Shown piece by piece: positions 45,675 through 54,342 of a DNA stretch of 64,000 nt (within the stretch, counting starts at the first letter, position 1; the number at the start of each line of letters is the position of its first letter). Below the pieces are notes generated by a model. It was given only the letters and a program-made list of their open reading frames with translations, made no database searches and was not told where the DNA came from. This DNA is from Sulfuritalea sp. (lineage in GTDB: Bacteria > Pseudomonadota > Gammaproteobacteria > Burkholderiales > Rhodocyclaceae): contig JAUSCI010000028.1 of NCBI GenBank assembly GCA_030651305.1, forward strand, positions 1 to 64,000, written 5' to 3'. The translations under genes were made by a program, and so were the position numbers.

Positions 45675-45792
45675 TCGACCTGCCTTGCGTGATATTTCTT
45701 GATACGACGTGAAGCAACAAAAGGCCCCTTAGTCCTAGCATCATCAGGCCTTCGTGGCTTTTTCTTTGTGTCGCACCGTATCAAATCATCTC

Positions 45793-45821
45793 TTGACATC
45801 GCAGCCGCAGGCGGGTAGAAA
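45793..45821 (+). promoter_or_regulatory. candidate integrase promoter
   Basis: TTGACA, 17-bp spacer, TAGAAA. The -10 region overlaps the first CGGGTAG repeats, as expected for a repressed promoter. Confidence 0.5.
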
Positions 45822-45860
45822 TACGGGTAGCACTCAAACGGGTAGCGTGAGTTCTACCCG
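45812..45860 (+). repeat. CGGGTAG array: three direct copies and one inverted
   Basis: CGGGTAG at 45812, 45824 and 45839, and its complement CTACCCG at 45854, spaced 12, 15 and 15 bp. They lie between tRNA-Thr and the integrase start and could be arm-type integrase sites or a repressor operator. Confidence 0.8.
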
Positions 45861-45893
45861 TTTCGGGCCGCAAACCCAGACAGGAGGCCGACC

Positions 45894-47138
45894 ATGCTCC
45901 GCACTGCGAACCGATTAAACGACCTGGCCGTCAAGCGTGCCAAGGCCGATCCTGCGGGGCAAAAGACGGCGATCTATCCCGATGGGCTGGGGCTTCGCCT
46001 GGTGGTCACTCCGACCGGCAGGAAGCATTTCGAATACAAGACGGCCGCGGGCGGCACCGAGCGCACCGTCCGGCTGGGGCAGTATCCCGAAATGAGCCTT
46101 GATGCGGCCCGGCAGGAGGCGGCACGGTTGCGGCAGCTTGCGCGGGAGGGGCAGAACCCGGTCCAGGTCAAGAAGATCGAGCGCATCCGCAACAGGGTCA
46201 AGTCGTCGACTACATTTCAATCCGTAGCCGATGAACTGCTGGCCGGCAAGAAGAAGAATTGCAGTCCGGCTTACTTCAAGAAGATCAGCGGGGGCATTCG
46301 GGCGAACTTGTTTCCCCTGCTGGGCACGCTCCCGATTCAGGAAATCGACGCGCCGGTTCTGCGTGAGTCCCTGCGCAAGATCGAGGCGCGCGGCGCCCTG
46401 GAAATGCTGGGCAATGTTCGGCGCTGGGCCGGCGAAGTGTTCGACTTTGCCAAGGCAAACGGACAATTCACTGGTGACAATCCGGCGCAAGCTCTGTTGA
46501 AGAACGTATTCAAGAAGCACGAAGGCGAGAACATGCGGGCGCTGGCTTGGGTCGATGTGCCGAGCTTCATGCGCGGACTGGATACCGTGGAGGCTGCACC
46601 GCCGACGATTGCCGCCATCAGGCTTGTGATGCTGACCGCCTGCCGGCCTGGCGAAGTGCGCGGCGCGCGCTGGGAAGAATTCGACTTAGACCGGGCACGA
46701 TGGACGATTCCGGCAGGGCGCATGAAGATGGGGAATCCCCATTCCGTCCCGTTGTCGCGGCAAGCGTTGCAGATCCTCGCGGACCTCAAGAGCCTGACCG
46801 GCGAACGTGAATACCTGTTTCCGAGCAGGCCAGGCAGCAAGGGCAAGGCGATCAGCGATATGGCCGTGCTGAAGGCAGTCAAGCGCGCAGCGGGCAAGGA
46901 CATTCACGCTCACGGATTCCGGGCGCTGTTTTCGACGCACGTCGCCGAGTCTGGCAAATGGCAGGACAACGTCAAAGAGGCGGCGCTGGCGCACGGCAAA
47001 CGAGGCATTGAGGGCGTATATGACAGGGCGACTCATTACCCCGAGCGCGCCAAGCTGATGCAGTGGTATGCCGACGAGATTGACGCAGCGATAAAGGGTG
47101 CCGACGTGATACCAATTTCAGGCAAGACCGCCGCCTGA
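45894..47138 (+). CDS. P4-type tyrosine recombinase (genomic island integrase)
   Basis: 414 residues. The N-terminal DUF4102-like arm-binding domain (LPDGLGLRL-type: YPDGLGLRLVVTPTGRKHF) precedes the catalytic domain with Arg in TACRPGEVRGARW, HAHGFRALFSTH (H-x-x-R) and the Tyr in GIEGVYDRATHYPERAKLMQWY. It would insert and excise the island at the 3' end of tRNA-Thr. All catalytic residues look intact. The start follows AGGAGG. Confidence 0.92.
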   Translation: MLRTANRLNDLAVKRAKADPAGQKTAIYPDGLGLRLVVTPTGRKHFEYKTAAGGTERTVRLGQYPEMSLDAARQEAARLRQLAREGQNPVQVKKIERIRNRVKSSTTFQSVADELLAGKKKNCSPAYFKKISGGIRANLFPLLGTLPIQEIDAPVLRESLRKIEARGALEMLGNVRRWAGEVFDFAKANGQFTGDNPAQALLKNVFKKHEGENMRALAWVDVPSFMRGLDTVEAAPPTIAAIRLVMLTACRPGEVRGARWEEFDLDRARWTIPAGRMKMGNPHSVPLSRQALQILADLKSLTGEREYLFPSRPGSKGKAISDMAVLKAVKRAAGKDIHAHGFRALFSTHVAESGKWQDNVKEAALAHGKRGIEGVYDRATHYPERAKLMQWYADEIDAAIKGADVIPISGKTAA

Positions 47139-47219
47139 CGGACTCAGGCAAAGCGGGCCGGGAAGGCGAGGCAACGCCGACCAGGCCCTGACCACGAAGC
47201 AACTACCAGGAGTTACAAC

Positions 47220-47555
47220 ATGGCTACCGCAAATACTACCAGCAGCAAGCAATCATCTGAACCGGCCGCACAGGCCTGGCCGGATCTGCTCTACTCATCG
47301 GATGTACCGATGCCCATTGGCATTCGTCCTGGCGCGACGATTGATGACGTGGAAAACCTCCTATCAGCCAAGCTGGTCCAACTGGAAGCGATGCTGCTGG
47401 CGACACACGGCGAAGCCGGGGAAAGTTTCCGCTGTCGAAGCGATGTCCAGCAAGACAATTTCATGTGGAGTTGCATGGATGTTGCCACCGAGTGCCGCGC
47501 CTTGTTCAGCGCGCTGAACGACTCCCACGTGAATCAGGAAGGCGGTGCAGCGTGA
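47220..47555 (+). CDS. hypothetical island protein
   Basis: 111 residues, no signal peptide or membrane segment, preceded by CCAGGAG. The central part (DDVENLLSAKLVQLEAMLLAT; FMWSCMDVATECRALFSAL) is helical and resembles small phage or ICE accessory proteins of about this size, but no family is recognised. Its stop overlaps the next GTG (GTGA), starting a coupled four-gene unit. Confidence 0.6.
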   Translation: MATANTTSSKQSSEPAAQAWPDLLYSSDVPMPIGIRPGATIDDVENLLSAKLVQLEAMLLATHGEAGESFRCRSDVQQDNFMWSCMDVATECRALFSALNDSHVNQEGGAA

Positions 47556-48070
47556 GCGCCAAGACAATCGAAGCCGCACCGACATCGGCCGCAGCCGACG
47601 CGGCTCTCGGGCTCGTCGTCATCACCGAACGGTGGTTCTCGCGGTTTGACGGAACGCGCGCACAGCTTGAGGCAGAGGGCATTCTCCCCAAGGATTTCGA
47701 GTGGCCCATCGACCATGATGCCACCCCCCGATGGCAAGTCGGACCGTTCGATTTCTGGTTGCACCGCGAGCGCCCGCCCGGCGCCAAGGGGCCGAGAAAG
47801 CAGTTCTCCGACTGCGACTGGTTTTCCCTGGGCTGGGGACTGACGGATCACCTATCGCTTGCAGAGGAGGGGATTGCCCGCAAGGCGCAGGAATTGAAGG
47901 ATGCCATCTACCGCAACAGCGCGGAGGGTCAGGCGAAGTGGAGCGCCCAATATGAGCGTTACCGCGTCGCATGCCAGGACAAAGAATTTCAAGCCTTCAA
48001 AGCCACCATCCCCGGCCTCGTCGCGCCAAAGCGCGGTCGCCGGCCAAAGTGCAGCGACCAGCCGCAATGA
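47552..48070 (+). CDS. hypothetical island protein, phage-like
   Basis: 172 residues from a GTG at 47552 overlapping the upstream stop. Tryptophan-rich centre (FEWPIDHDATPRWQVGPFDFWLHRERPPG; WFSLGW). Not recognised. Its stop overlaps the next ATG, so it is coupled both ways. The C-terminal KRGRRPK may bind nucleic acid, which is a guess. Confidence 0.55.
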   Translation: MSAKTIEAAPTSAAADAALGLVVITERWFSRFDGTRAQLEAEGILPKDFEWPIDHDATPRWQVGPFDFWLHRERPPGAKGPRKQFSDCDWFSLGWGLTDHLSLAEEGIARKAQELKDAIYRNSAEGQAKWSAQYERYRVACQDKEFQAFKATIPGLVAPKRGRRPKCSDQPQ

Positions 48071-48228
48071 CCACCAGCATCACCCACCGCCGCACGCCAG
48101 CCGAGAAGCAGGAGGCCGCGCTGGTGGCGGCTTTCCGCAGGATGCTGCCGCGCGATCGGGTGAAGCTGCTGCGGGCGGTGCGCCCTTCCGGAATACAATT
48201 GGCATTCAAGAGGGGGATGACGCCATGA
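48067..48228 (+). CDS. small basic island protein
   Basis: 53 residues, arginine-rich (AFRRMLPRDRVKLLRAVR), short but flanked by overlapping start and stop codons on both sides (ATGA at each end), which supports it as a gene. Function unknown. Confidence 0.5.
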   Translation: MTTSITHRRTPAEKQEAALVAAFRRMLPRDRVKLLRAVRPSGIQLAFKRGMTP

Positions 48229-48635
48229 CTCGAGCCTTGCTGCTGCTATCCGTAGTTTCTGCGCTATCTGGTTGCGCCACCGTTCGCCAGCAAGACCTCG
48301 ATGCATGGGTAGGCATGCCCGTTGAGGCGTTGGACACGCATTCGCTCTTCATTACGGTACCGATGTACAAGAGCATCACGCAGAGCGGCATGGAAGTGCG
48401 GAACTATGCCAACGGCGGGGATGTGGCGTCGTGCTTCACCAATGCAGGGGCATCAGGGAAGGGGAAGTATGCGAACGCAAATGCCTTCACCACCTGCTCG
48501 AGCAATCGCGTCGTCTGCAACAACATCTTCTACATCAGGGATGGGGTTGTGGTTGAGTACGCACCTACCGGCAGTTGCTACACCGACGACACGGTTCGGC
48601 CTCAGGCCCGGTACCTGACGCTCAAGAAGAAATAG
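48225..48635 (+). CDS. putative lipoprotein of the island
   Basis: 136 residues beginning with a lipoprotein signal (MTRALLLLSVVSALSGC, lipobox LSGC), so it should be anchored to a membrane. Four further cysteines in the mature part could form disulfides. The gene overlaps the small basic protein upstream and is followed by a terminator. Island-borne lipoproteins can act in surface exclusion or lysis; nothing here decides. Confidence 0.7.
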   Translation: MTRALLLLSVVSALSGCATVRQQDLDAWVGMPVEALDTHSLFITVPMYKSITQSGMEVRNYANGGDVASCFTNAGASGKGKYANANAFTTCSSNRVVCNNIFYIRDGVVVEYAPTGSCYTDDTVRPQARYLTLKKK

Positions 48636-48665
48636 CCAGAAGCGATTCTGGCGCGCCAATTACCG

Positions 48666-48689
48666 CCCCGGCTCCGGCCGGGGTTTTTG
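48666..48689 (+). terminator. rho-independent terminator ending the first island operon
   Basis: Stem CCCCGGC/GCCGGGG, four-base loop TCCG, then TTTTTG. Confidence 0.85.
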
Positions 48690-48788
48690 TTTCGGCTCGC
48701 ATCCCAGCGCGGTGCTGCCCAGAATAGGCCCGCGAGCTCAGCAGTACAATTGAACATCCCATTCGGCTGCCAAGGAAGAACAATCCCT

Positions 48789-49124
48789 ATGTCGCCAACG
48801 CTTGAACGGACAATCGGTAGCATCATCGTTGTTGGAGTGCTTGCGGCTTGGGCTTACAACTCATGGGTGGTGCAGCCAGAAAAACAGCGCCAGCGCTACG
48901 TGGGGCAGCAAGCCGAGGCGTCCCAACGCTTCAAGGATTGGGCCTACGTCGCCAGGGAAAAGGAGGTGGCGCCGGGCGAGACGGTCAAGCTGGTCGTCAT
49001 TCCGCACCCGACGGGCATCGAGTTCATGGATACCAAATGCCTGATCTATACCCACCGTGAATTCAAGACCAGCGCCATGATCTGCCCCGATGCCAAGCAG
49101 AGCGACATCGAGCCACCCGAATGA
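48789..49124 (+). CDS. small membrane-anchored island protein
   Basis: 111 residues from the ATG at 48789, chosen because AAGGAAG precedes it. One N-terminal membrane segment (about 8-24: IGSIIVVGVLAAWAYNSWVV) followed by a charged soluble domain ending DIEPPE. No family recognised. It lies 13 bases before the HD-domain gene and probably shares its transcript. Confidence 0.6.
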   Translation: MSPTLERTIGSIIVVGVLAAWAYNSWVVQPEKQRQRYVGQQAEASQRFKDWAYVAREKEVAPGETVKLVVIPHPTGIEFMDTKCLIYTHREFKTSAMICPDAKQSDIEPPE

Positions 49125-49137
49125 AGGAAGGGGAGAA

Positions 49138-49791
49138 ATGATGCCAAAGAAGTCCAAAGCACCAATGCTGTCGCCTAAGTTTGCCCTGGCGCTACAGTTC
49201 GCCAACGAGATCCACAGCACCCAAGCCAGGAAGGGACTTGGCGCCCCGTATATCTCGCACCTGATGGCGGTTTGCGCCCTGGTCCTTGAGTACGGCGGCG
49301 ACGAGACGCAAGCGATTGCGGCCCTGCTGCACGACTCTGCCGAGGACTGCGGTGGCCAGCCAATGCTCGAAACGGTGCGCGTCCTGTTTGGCGACGAAGT
49401 TGCGGCGATTGTCGAATCCTGCACCGACACGTTCAGCGATCCGAAGCCGGCATGGCGGCCACGAAAGGAAGCCTACTTGAAGGCGATGACCAGCAAGCCG
49501 GAATCCGCAAAGCTGGTGGCCTGCGCCGACAAGCTACACAACATCGGCCACACCCTGCGTGACATCCACCGCGAAGGTGTCGAAGCCTGGAAGGCCAGAA
49601 TGTCCAACAGCGAGAACGGCGCGGCGGAAAAGCAGACCTGGTATTACCTCGGCTGCCTCGAAGCGCTGGGCACTGGCTGGGGCAATCCAATCGTGCGGAT
49701 TTTCGGCAGCGCCGTGTCGGAACTGTGCCGCGCGGTAGGAACCAAGGCAGACGCAGCCCGCGCCGATCAACTGATCGCGGGGCTTTCGTGA
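49138..49791 (+). CDS. HD-domain protein, small alarmone hydrolase-like (SpoT/MESH1 family)
   Basis: 217 residues. The hydrolase motifs of the RelA/SpoT family are in order: RKGLGAPYISHLMAV (R-K-x-x-x-x-P-Y-x-x-H), LLHDSAEDCGG (H-D-x-x-E-D), and ACADKLHNIGHT (D-K-L-H-N). There is no synthetase, TGS or ACT domain, so it is a stand-alone hydrolase, expected to degrade (p)ppGpp or related nucleotides. An island-borne copy may counter host alarmones or a cognate toxin. Its stop overlaps the GTG of the next gene. Confidence 0.82.
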   Translation: MMPKKSKAPMLSPKFALALQFANEIHSTQARKGLGAPYISHLMAVCALVLEYGGDETQAIAALLHDSAEDCGGQPMLETVRVLFGDEVAAIVESCTDTFSDPKPAWRPRKEAYLKAMTSKPESAKLVACADKLHNIGHTLRDIHREGVEAWKARMSNSENGAAEKQTWYYLGCLEALGTGWGNPIVRIFGSAVSELCRAVGTKADAARADQLIAGLS

Positions 49792-50426
49792 CCAAGGACG
49801 TCAACGAGCTGATCCTCCGCCAGCGGGCACGGGAGCTTGCCGACGAGACGCTTGGAAAGGCGGCCGGCCAGCGCAGGCAAACGGAAGGCGGCACCTATCT
49901 GGTGACCAGCTTCAAACAGCGCGACGATCTGCCAGTGCTGGCTTCGCTTCGCAAGATGACTGGTAACGTGGTCCGCAACATGGCCGAGCTCGGACTGCAT
50001 GAGCCGGTGTCGTTGCGAATGCTGCCCGGGTGCTGGTGGAAGGCCCATGTCGACGCCGCCGAGGTTGGCGAACTTCGAGAATATGGCTGTGCCTACGTCA
50101 CGCTCTTCCTCTCGTCGGATGATCTGGCGAGAATCGGGTCTGAGGTAGTCGACGGGCCGTTCGCGCCGTGGGCCACCCCCGATGTTTCGCGGGCGATCCT
50201 CAAGCAGAACCCCGGGAAGTATTGGGACGCCACTATTTCAAATCGGCCGCTGTTGCCTGTGATCGATGGGGCTGATCCATATGCCGGCTACGACAATGGC
50301 TACACATCCGAGGATCTGCTGGCGGCTCTTGATGCGGGCAAGTGTGTAACGGCATATAGCGGGCCATTTGAAACTGCGGACGAGGCCCATTACGCCCTTG
50401 ATCTGCGATGGGAGTCGCCGGAATGA
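49788..50426 (+). CDS. hypothetical island protein coupled to the alarmone hydrolase-like gene
   Basis: 212 residues from a GTG overlapping the upstream stop (GTGA). The N-terminal third is basic and helical; the rest (CWWKAHVDAAEVGELREYGCAYVTLFL; YAGYDNGYTSEDLLAAL) is mixed alpha/beta. No synthetase or nuclease motif is seen. Tight coupling suggests a partner role with the HD protein. Confidence 0.6.
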   Translation: MTKDVNELILRQRARELADETLGKAAGQRRQTEGGTYLVTSFKQRDDLPVLASLRKMTGNVVRNMAELGLHEPVSLRMLPGCWWKAHVDAAEVGELREYGCAYVTLFLSSDDLARIGSEVVDGPFAPWATPDVSRAILKQNPGKYWDATISNRPLLPVIDGADPYAGYDNGYTSEDLLAALDAGKCVTAYSGPFETADEAHYALDLRWESPE

Positions 50427-51085
50427 ACGCCAAACCCGGCGATGTGGCGATCATCGTCAAGGGACGCTGGCCTAACGTCGGGCGGATCGTTTACGTCGTG
50501 GAGGCCACTGCCGACCGCGACTACACCTTCATGGGCTACGGCATCCTTCCATCCTGGTTCGTTGAATCCCTGGGCGGCGACTTGGACACCGAAAACGGGC
50601 CAAGATCGGCCGGCTGCACCCCGGTGAGTGTGATGGTGGTTTGTCCGGCATGCTCGGTTTTGCGGCCGACCGAGGACATCAACCATGCCCGGAAGTCCTG
50701 GATTGACGCCATCGCAACGAATGGTGGTGACGCGCGACTACCGTTTGTGTCCCGACAAGACCGACAGCATCCAGGTCCCCAGTACCTCCGCCTTGGTCGG
50801 CGCATTGCCACTTACGTAGACCAACGGGCAACTCTCCTGCCAGCGCGACCACAGATCGGTCAGGGTCAGAAACTCGATAAAGTGGGCCCCTGTTGGGCAA
50901 CGTTGCGAGGCTCGGTCTTTCCAGGAGCCGGCACCGGCGCACGGCGAATATCTTGCCGCCGCGAAGATCTCATGGCTGCGATGTATCTGGCGGAAGCGGT
51001 GAGATTCGAACTCACGAAAGGTTGCCCTTTGCCGGTTTTCAAGACCGGTGCAATCGACCACTCTGCCACGCTTCCACTGCTTTGA
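50423..51085 (+). CDS. truncated hypothetical island gene reading into a transposase relic
   Basis: It begins with an ATG overlapping the previous stop. The first ~75 residues (GDVAIIVKGRWPNVGRIVYV; MGYGILPSWFVESLGG) look like a phage/ICE protein. After about base 50650 the frame is antisense to a transposase remnant and then to tRNA-Ser, so the rest of the 220 codons is probably not native. Confidence 0.45.
   Translation: MNAKPGDVAIIVKGRWPNVGRIVYVVEATADRDYTFMGYGILPSWFVESLGGDLDTENGPRSAGCTPVSVMVVCPACSVLRPTEDINHARKSWIDAIATNGGDARLPFVSRQDRQHPGPQYLRLGRRIATYVDQRATLLPARPQIGQGQKLDKVGPCWATLRGSVFPGAGTGARRISCRREDLMAAMYLAEAVRFELTKGCPLPVFKTGAIDHSATLPLL
50650..50960 (-). pseudogene. transposase remnant with in-frame stop
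   Basis: The minus strand reads FIEFLTLTDLW, NAPTKAEVLGTWMLSVLSGHKR, a TAG stop where Tyr is expected, then VTTIRCDGVNPGLPGM, the N-terminal part of a DDE transposase. Catalytic and C-terminal parts are missing. Edges are approximate. Confidence 0.6.
50988..51075 (-). tRNA. tRNA-Ser (anticodon TGA)
   Basis: Acceptor GGAAGCG/CGCTTCC, long variable arm typical of serine tRNAs, anticodon loop CTTGAAA between CCGGT and ACCGG, T loop TTCGAAT and an encoded CCA. Confidence 0.95.
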
Positions 51086-51167
51086 TAACAACCGCCGCCT
51101 GCCGGTTTAGCTGCGGCCGGCCTGGCGGTCAGCCTTCGCTGGCGCGCCCTGCGGTGCAGGGCTGGCG

Positions 51168-51204
51168 CCAAGACCGGTGCATTCAACCGCTCTGCCACCC
51201 ATCC
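51168..51204 (-). pseudogene. 5' half of a second tRNA-Ser
   Basis: Minus strand carries GGTGGCAGAGCGGTTGAA and GCACCGGTCTTG, the D arm and 5' anticodon arm of a tRNA-Ser, and then stops matching inside the anticodon loop. It continues into a GC-rich hairpin (CCCTGC-ACC-GCAGGG). The intact tRNA-Ser lies 92 bp further on and differs in its acceptor stem. Confidence 0.75.
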
Positions 51205-51250
51205 TCGGGCTGCGGATTCTAGCAGCCTGCGGAATGCTCCTTTCGCCCGG

Positions 51251-52021
51251 CTAATTGAATTTCGCGAAATCGGGCTTGCGTTTTTCAAAGAAGGCGGCGA
51301 AAGCCTCCTTGGCCTCGGGCGAGACCAGGCGCTGCCTGAATATTTCCGCCTCGAAGCTCATTGTTTCGCGGATCGCAGCCTGCTGCGCACGTTTCATTAA
51401 TTGCTTGGTCAGGCGCAGCGATGCAGCGGGCTGCGTGGTCAATTTGCGGCAGCGTTTGAACGCATGATCCAGCACCTGTGCGTCGGGCAGCACCGCGTTC
51501 ACTATGTTGACTTCCAGCGCGACCTGTGCGGAGAAGGCTTCGCCTAGCATCAGCATTTCCGCCGCGCGTGCGTGACCGATACACAGTGGCAGCAGCAGGC
51601 TCGACGCGGCTTCCGGAGTCAGGCCAAGATTGGCGAAGGGCAGGGCGAAGCGCGCACTGCTGCCGGCATAGGCCAGGTCGCAGTGCAGCAGCATCGTGGT
51701 GCCGACGCCCACCGCAACGCCTTCGACGGCGGCGACGAAGGGCTTCTGTAGTCGGGCGAAGCCCTCGATGAAGCGGTACACCGGCGCGCTTTCATCCATC
51801 GGCGGCTTGCCGAGAAAGTCGGCCAGATCGTTGCCGGCAGTGAAGTTGCCGCCGGCGCCGGAAATCAGGATGACGCGTACCGCAGGGTCGGCCTCGGCGC
51901 TTGTCAGCGCATCCGCCATTGTTTGGTACATCGCGGCGGTTAGTGCGTTCTTCTTCTCCGGGCGCGCCATCTCGATGTGGAACACACCATCGGATTGCCT
52001 GATGCGGACTGTGTCGCTCAT
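51251..52021 (-). CDS. enoyl-CoA hydratase/isomerase family protein
   Basis: 256 residues of the crotonase fold: ARPEKKNALTAAMYQ, the oxyanion-hole segment SGAGGNFTAGNDLADF, and GVGTTMLLHCDLAYAGSSARFALPFANLGLTPEAAS. It probably hydrates or isomerises an acyl-CoA. The second acidic residue of hydratases is replaced around LGLTPE, so isomerase or another crotonase activity is possible. It overlaps the glutathione transferase-like gene. Confidence 0.88.
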   Translation of the reverse strand: MSDTVRIRQSDGVFHIEMARPEKKNALTAAMYQTMADALTSAEADPAVRVILISGAGGNFTAGNDLADFLGKPPMDESAPVYRFIEGFARLQKPFVAAVEGVAVGVGTTMLLHCDLAYAGSSARFALPFANLGLTPEAASSLLLPLCIGHARAAEMLMLGEAFSAQVALEVNIVNAVLPDAQVLDHAFKRCRKLTTQPAASLRLTKQLMKRAQQAAIRETMSFEAEIFRQRLVSPEAKEAFAAFFEKRKPDFAKFN

Positions 52022-52683
52022 TTCTTGGGCCGCGACATGAAGGCTTCCATGGCCGCTTTGCGATCTTCGTTCACTTTATGCGCGTGGGGCCGCTCGCCGA
52101 TCAATTTGATGCAGGCCTTGGCCTGGGGCAGAAATTCATCAATGAAATCGCGCCCATAGATCTTGCGTGTGGCCTGGCTGACCAGCGGCAGATGCACCCA
52201 CGCAGCACAATCGGCGTGGGTGAAGCGGTCGCCGCCGATGAAGGGCGCAAAACGGGCCAGCCGCGCCAGGCTCTTGAGGCCCTTTTCGAGCAGCGCCGCG
52301 ACTTCCGTCTTGGTTTCCTCGGACACCGTGCCGCCAAAAAACGCTTCCGTGTAAAGCCGGCGCACCGGTAGTTCGACATGCAGTTCGATGTGCTCGATCA
52401 GCTCACGGCACTTCGCCCGCTCGAAGGCGTCGCGAGGATAGAGCGGATGTTCGGGCCAACTGTCTTCGATGAACTCGGTGAGTACCTGCGATTCACTGAG
52501 CACGCCCTTCGAGGTTCGCAGGAAGGGCACTTTGCCCATCGGCGACTCGGCCAGCATCTCCTCCTTTTGCGATGTCATGACGAACGCTTCGGCGAAGGGA
52601 ACTCCTTTCTCCAGCAGGGAGAGTTTGACCTTGTTGTAATAGTTGCTGACGGCAAAGCCGCAGAGGGTAATGGATGTAGTCAA
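52018..52683 (-). CDS. glutathione S-transferase-like protein
   Basis: 221 residues: thioredoxin-like N-terminal domain (LCGFAVSNYYNKVKLSLLEKG; GKVPFLRTSKGVLSESQVLTEFIE, with the Ser-Gln glutathione contact) and helical C-terminal domain with the capping Asp in FTHADCAAWVHLP. A TTG at 52683 is taken as start because GGGAG precedes it and the upstream ATG-containing extension runs antisense through the ligase gene. It lies between ligase and crotonase genes on one transcript. Confidence 0.8.
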   Translation of the reverse strand: MTTSITLCGFAVSNYYNKVKLSLLEKGVPFAEAFVMTSQKEEMLAESPMGKVPFLRTSKGVLSESQVLTEFIEDSWPEHPLYPRDAFERAKCRELIEHIELHVELPVRRLYTEAFFGGTVSEETKTEVAALLEKGLKSLARLARFAPFIGGDRFTHADCAAWVHLPLVSQATRKIYGRDFIDEFLPQAKACIKLIGERPHAHKVNEDRKAAMEAFMSRPKK

Positions 52684-52684
52684 T

Positions 52685-54310
52685 TCATGCTCCCGGGAAA
52701 CGATAGTCACGCAGGCGCTCGCGCAGCTGCAACTTGGAGAGTTTGCCGGTGGCGGTGTGCGGGAGGTCGTCGACAAAGATCACGTCATCGGGTATCCACC
52801 ACTTGGCTACCTTGCCCTCGTAGAAGGCGATCAGCTCTTCGCGAGAGACTTCCTGGCCGGCTTTCTTGATCACCACCAGCAACGGGCGTTCGTCCCACTT
52901 CGGGTGGGCCGCGCCGATGACGGCGGCTTCGGCGACCGCCGGATGGGCGACGGCAATGTTTTCCAGGTCGATCGAAGAAATCCATTCGCCGCCGGACTTG
53001 ATCACGTCCTTCGAGCGGTCGGTGATTTGCATGTAGCCGTCCGGGTCGATGGTGGCCACGTCGCCGGTGGGAAACCAGCCGTCGATCAGCGCATCGCCGC
53101 CTTCGCTCCGGTAGTAGCCGTTGGTGATCCATGGTCCGCGCACCATCAGATCGCCAAAGGCCTTGCCATCGTGCGGCAGGGCCTTGCCGTCGCCGTCGAC
53201 AATTTTCATTTCGACGCCGAAGATGCCGCGGCCCTGCTTGAGGCGGATGCGGTCGCGTTCCTCTGCCGACAAGGCCAGATGTTTCTGCTTGTAGGTATTG
53301 ACCGTGCCCAGCGGACTCATTTCCGTCATGCCCCAGGCATGCAACACGGTGATGTCGAACTGTTCGTCGAAGGCGCGGATCATGGCGGGTGGCGCCGCCG
53401 AACCGCCTATGACAAGGCGCTTGACGGTGGACAGCTTCAGCTTGTTCGCCTGGAGATAGTGCAGCAGGCCGAGCCATATGGTCGGCACGCCGGCCGACAT
53501 GGTGACGTGCTCCTCCTCGAACATCGAATACAGGCTGGCGCCATCCAGATGCGGCCCCGGCATGACCAGCTTGGCGCCGGACAGTGCGCAGGCATAGGGC
53601 AGGCCCCAGGCGTTGACGTGGAACATCGGCACCACGGGCAGGATGCAGTCGCGCGCCGAGGCGCCCAGCGCATCGGGCTGACTGGCGCCATAGGCATGCA
53701 GCACCGTGGACCGGTGCGAGTAGACGACGCCCTTGGGGTTGCCGGTGGTGCCGGATGTGTAGCACAGCGAAGAAGCGGTGTTCTCGTCGAACTCCGGCCA
53801 TTCGTAATCGTCGCTTTGCGCCGCCAGGAGTTCTTCGTAGCAATACAGGTTGGGAATGGCATTGCCCGGCATTTCGTTGCGGCTGCACAACGCAATCCAG
53901 CCCTTGACGCCCGGGCAATGCGGCACCAGGGCCTCGATCAGGGGGGCGAAGTTCACGTCGAAGAAGATGAAACGATCGTCGGCATGATTGACGATATAGG
54001 CGATCTGTTCGGCGAACAGGCGCGGGTTGATGGTGTGGCAGATTGCGGCCATGCCCGAGACGGCATAGTAGATCTCGAAATGCCGATGGGTATTCCACGC
54101 CAGGGTGCCAATGCGGTCCTCGACCTTGACGCCGAGGGCCAGCAGGACGCGCGCCAGTTGGCGCGAGCGGTGGTGGGCGTCGCTGTAGGTGTAGCGGTGC
54201 GTTCCGCCGACCGGCAGGCGGGAGACTATTTCAGTATCGCTGTGGTTCTGCCCGGCGTGCTGCAGGAGCCCTGAAATCATCAGCGGCCGGTTCATCATCA
54301 AGCCTTGCAT
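52685..54310 (-). CDS. long/medium-chain fatty acyl-CoA ligase (AMP-binding)
   Basis: 541 residues of the ANL family: P-loop [17 protein letters not shown], the A5 motif [38 protein letters not shown] and the C-terminal catalytic Lys in [14 protein letters not shown]. It activates a fatty acid with ATP and CoA. With the crotonase and GST genes downstream it forms a small acyl-CoA operon. Chain length cannot be told. Confidence 0.9.
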   Translation of the reverse strand: MQGLMMNRPLMISGLLQHAGQNHSDTEIVSRLPVGGTHRYTYSDAHHRSRQLARVLLALGVKVEDRIGTLAWNTHRHFEIYYAVSGMAAICHTINPRLFAEQIAYIVNHADDRFIFFDVNFAPLIEALVPHCPGVKGWIALCSRNEMPGNAIPNLYCYEELLAAQSDDYEWPEFDENTASSLCYTSGTTGNPKGVVYSHRSTVLHAYGASQPDALGASARDCILPVVPMFHVNAWGLPYACALSGAKLVMPGPHLDGASLYSMFEEEHVTMSAGVPTIWLGLLHYLQANKLKLSTVKRLVIGGSAAPPAMIRAFDEQFDITVLHAWGMTEMSPLGTVNTYKQKHLALSAEERDRIRLKQGRGIFGVEMKIVDGDGKALPHDGKAFGDLMVRGPWITNGYYRSEGGDALIDGWFPTGDVATIDPDGYMQITDRSKDVIKSGGEWISSIDLENIAVAHPAVAEAAVIGAAHPKWDERPLLVVIKKAGQEVSREELIAFYEGKVAKWWIPDDVIFVDDLPHTATGKLSKLQLRERLRDYRFPGA

Positions 54311-54342
54311 TTGTCGTACTCCTCTCTGTTACTGAAGCTTGG

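Noticed and set aside
50927-50935. Nine-base match GCCGGCACC to the tRNA-Thr 3' end as the right attachment site of the island
   Set aside because: The flanks do not match and nine GC-rich bases are expected by chance; the true attR was not found.
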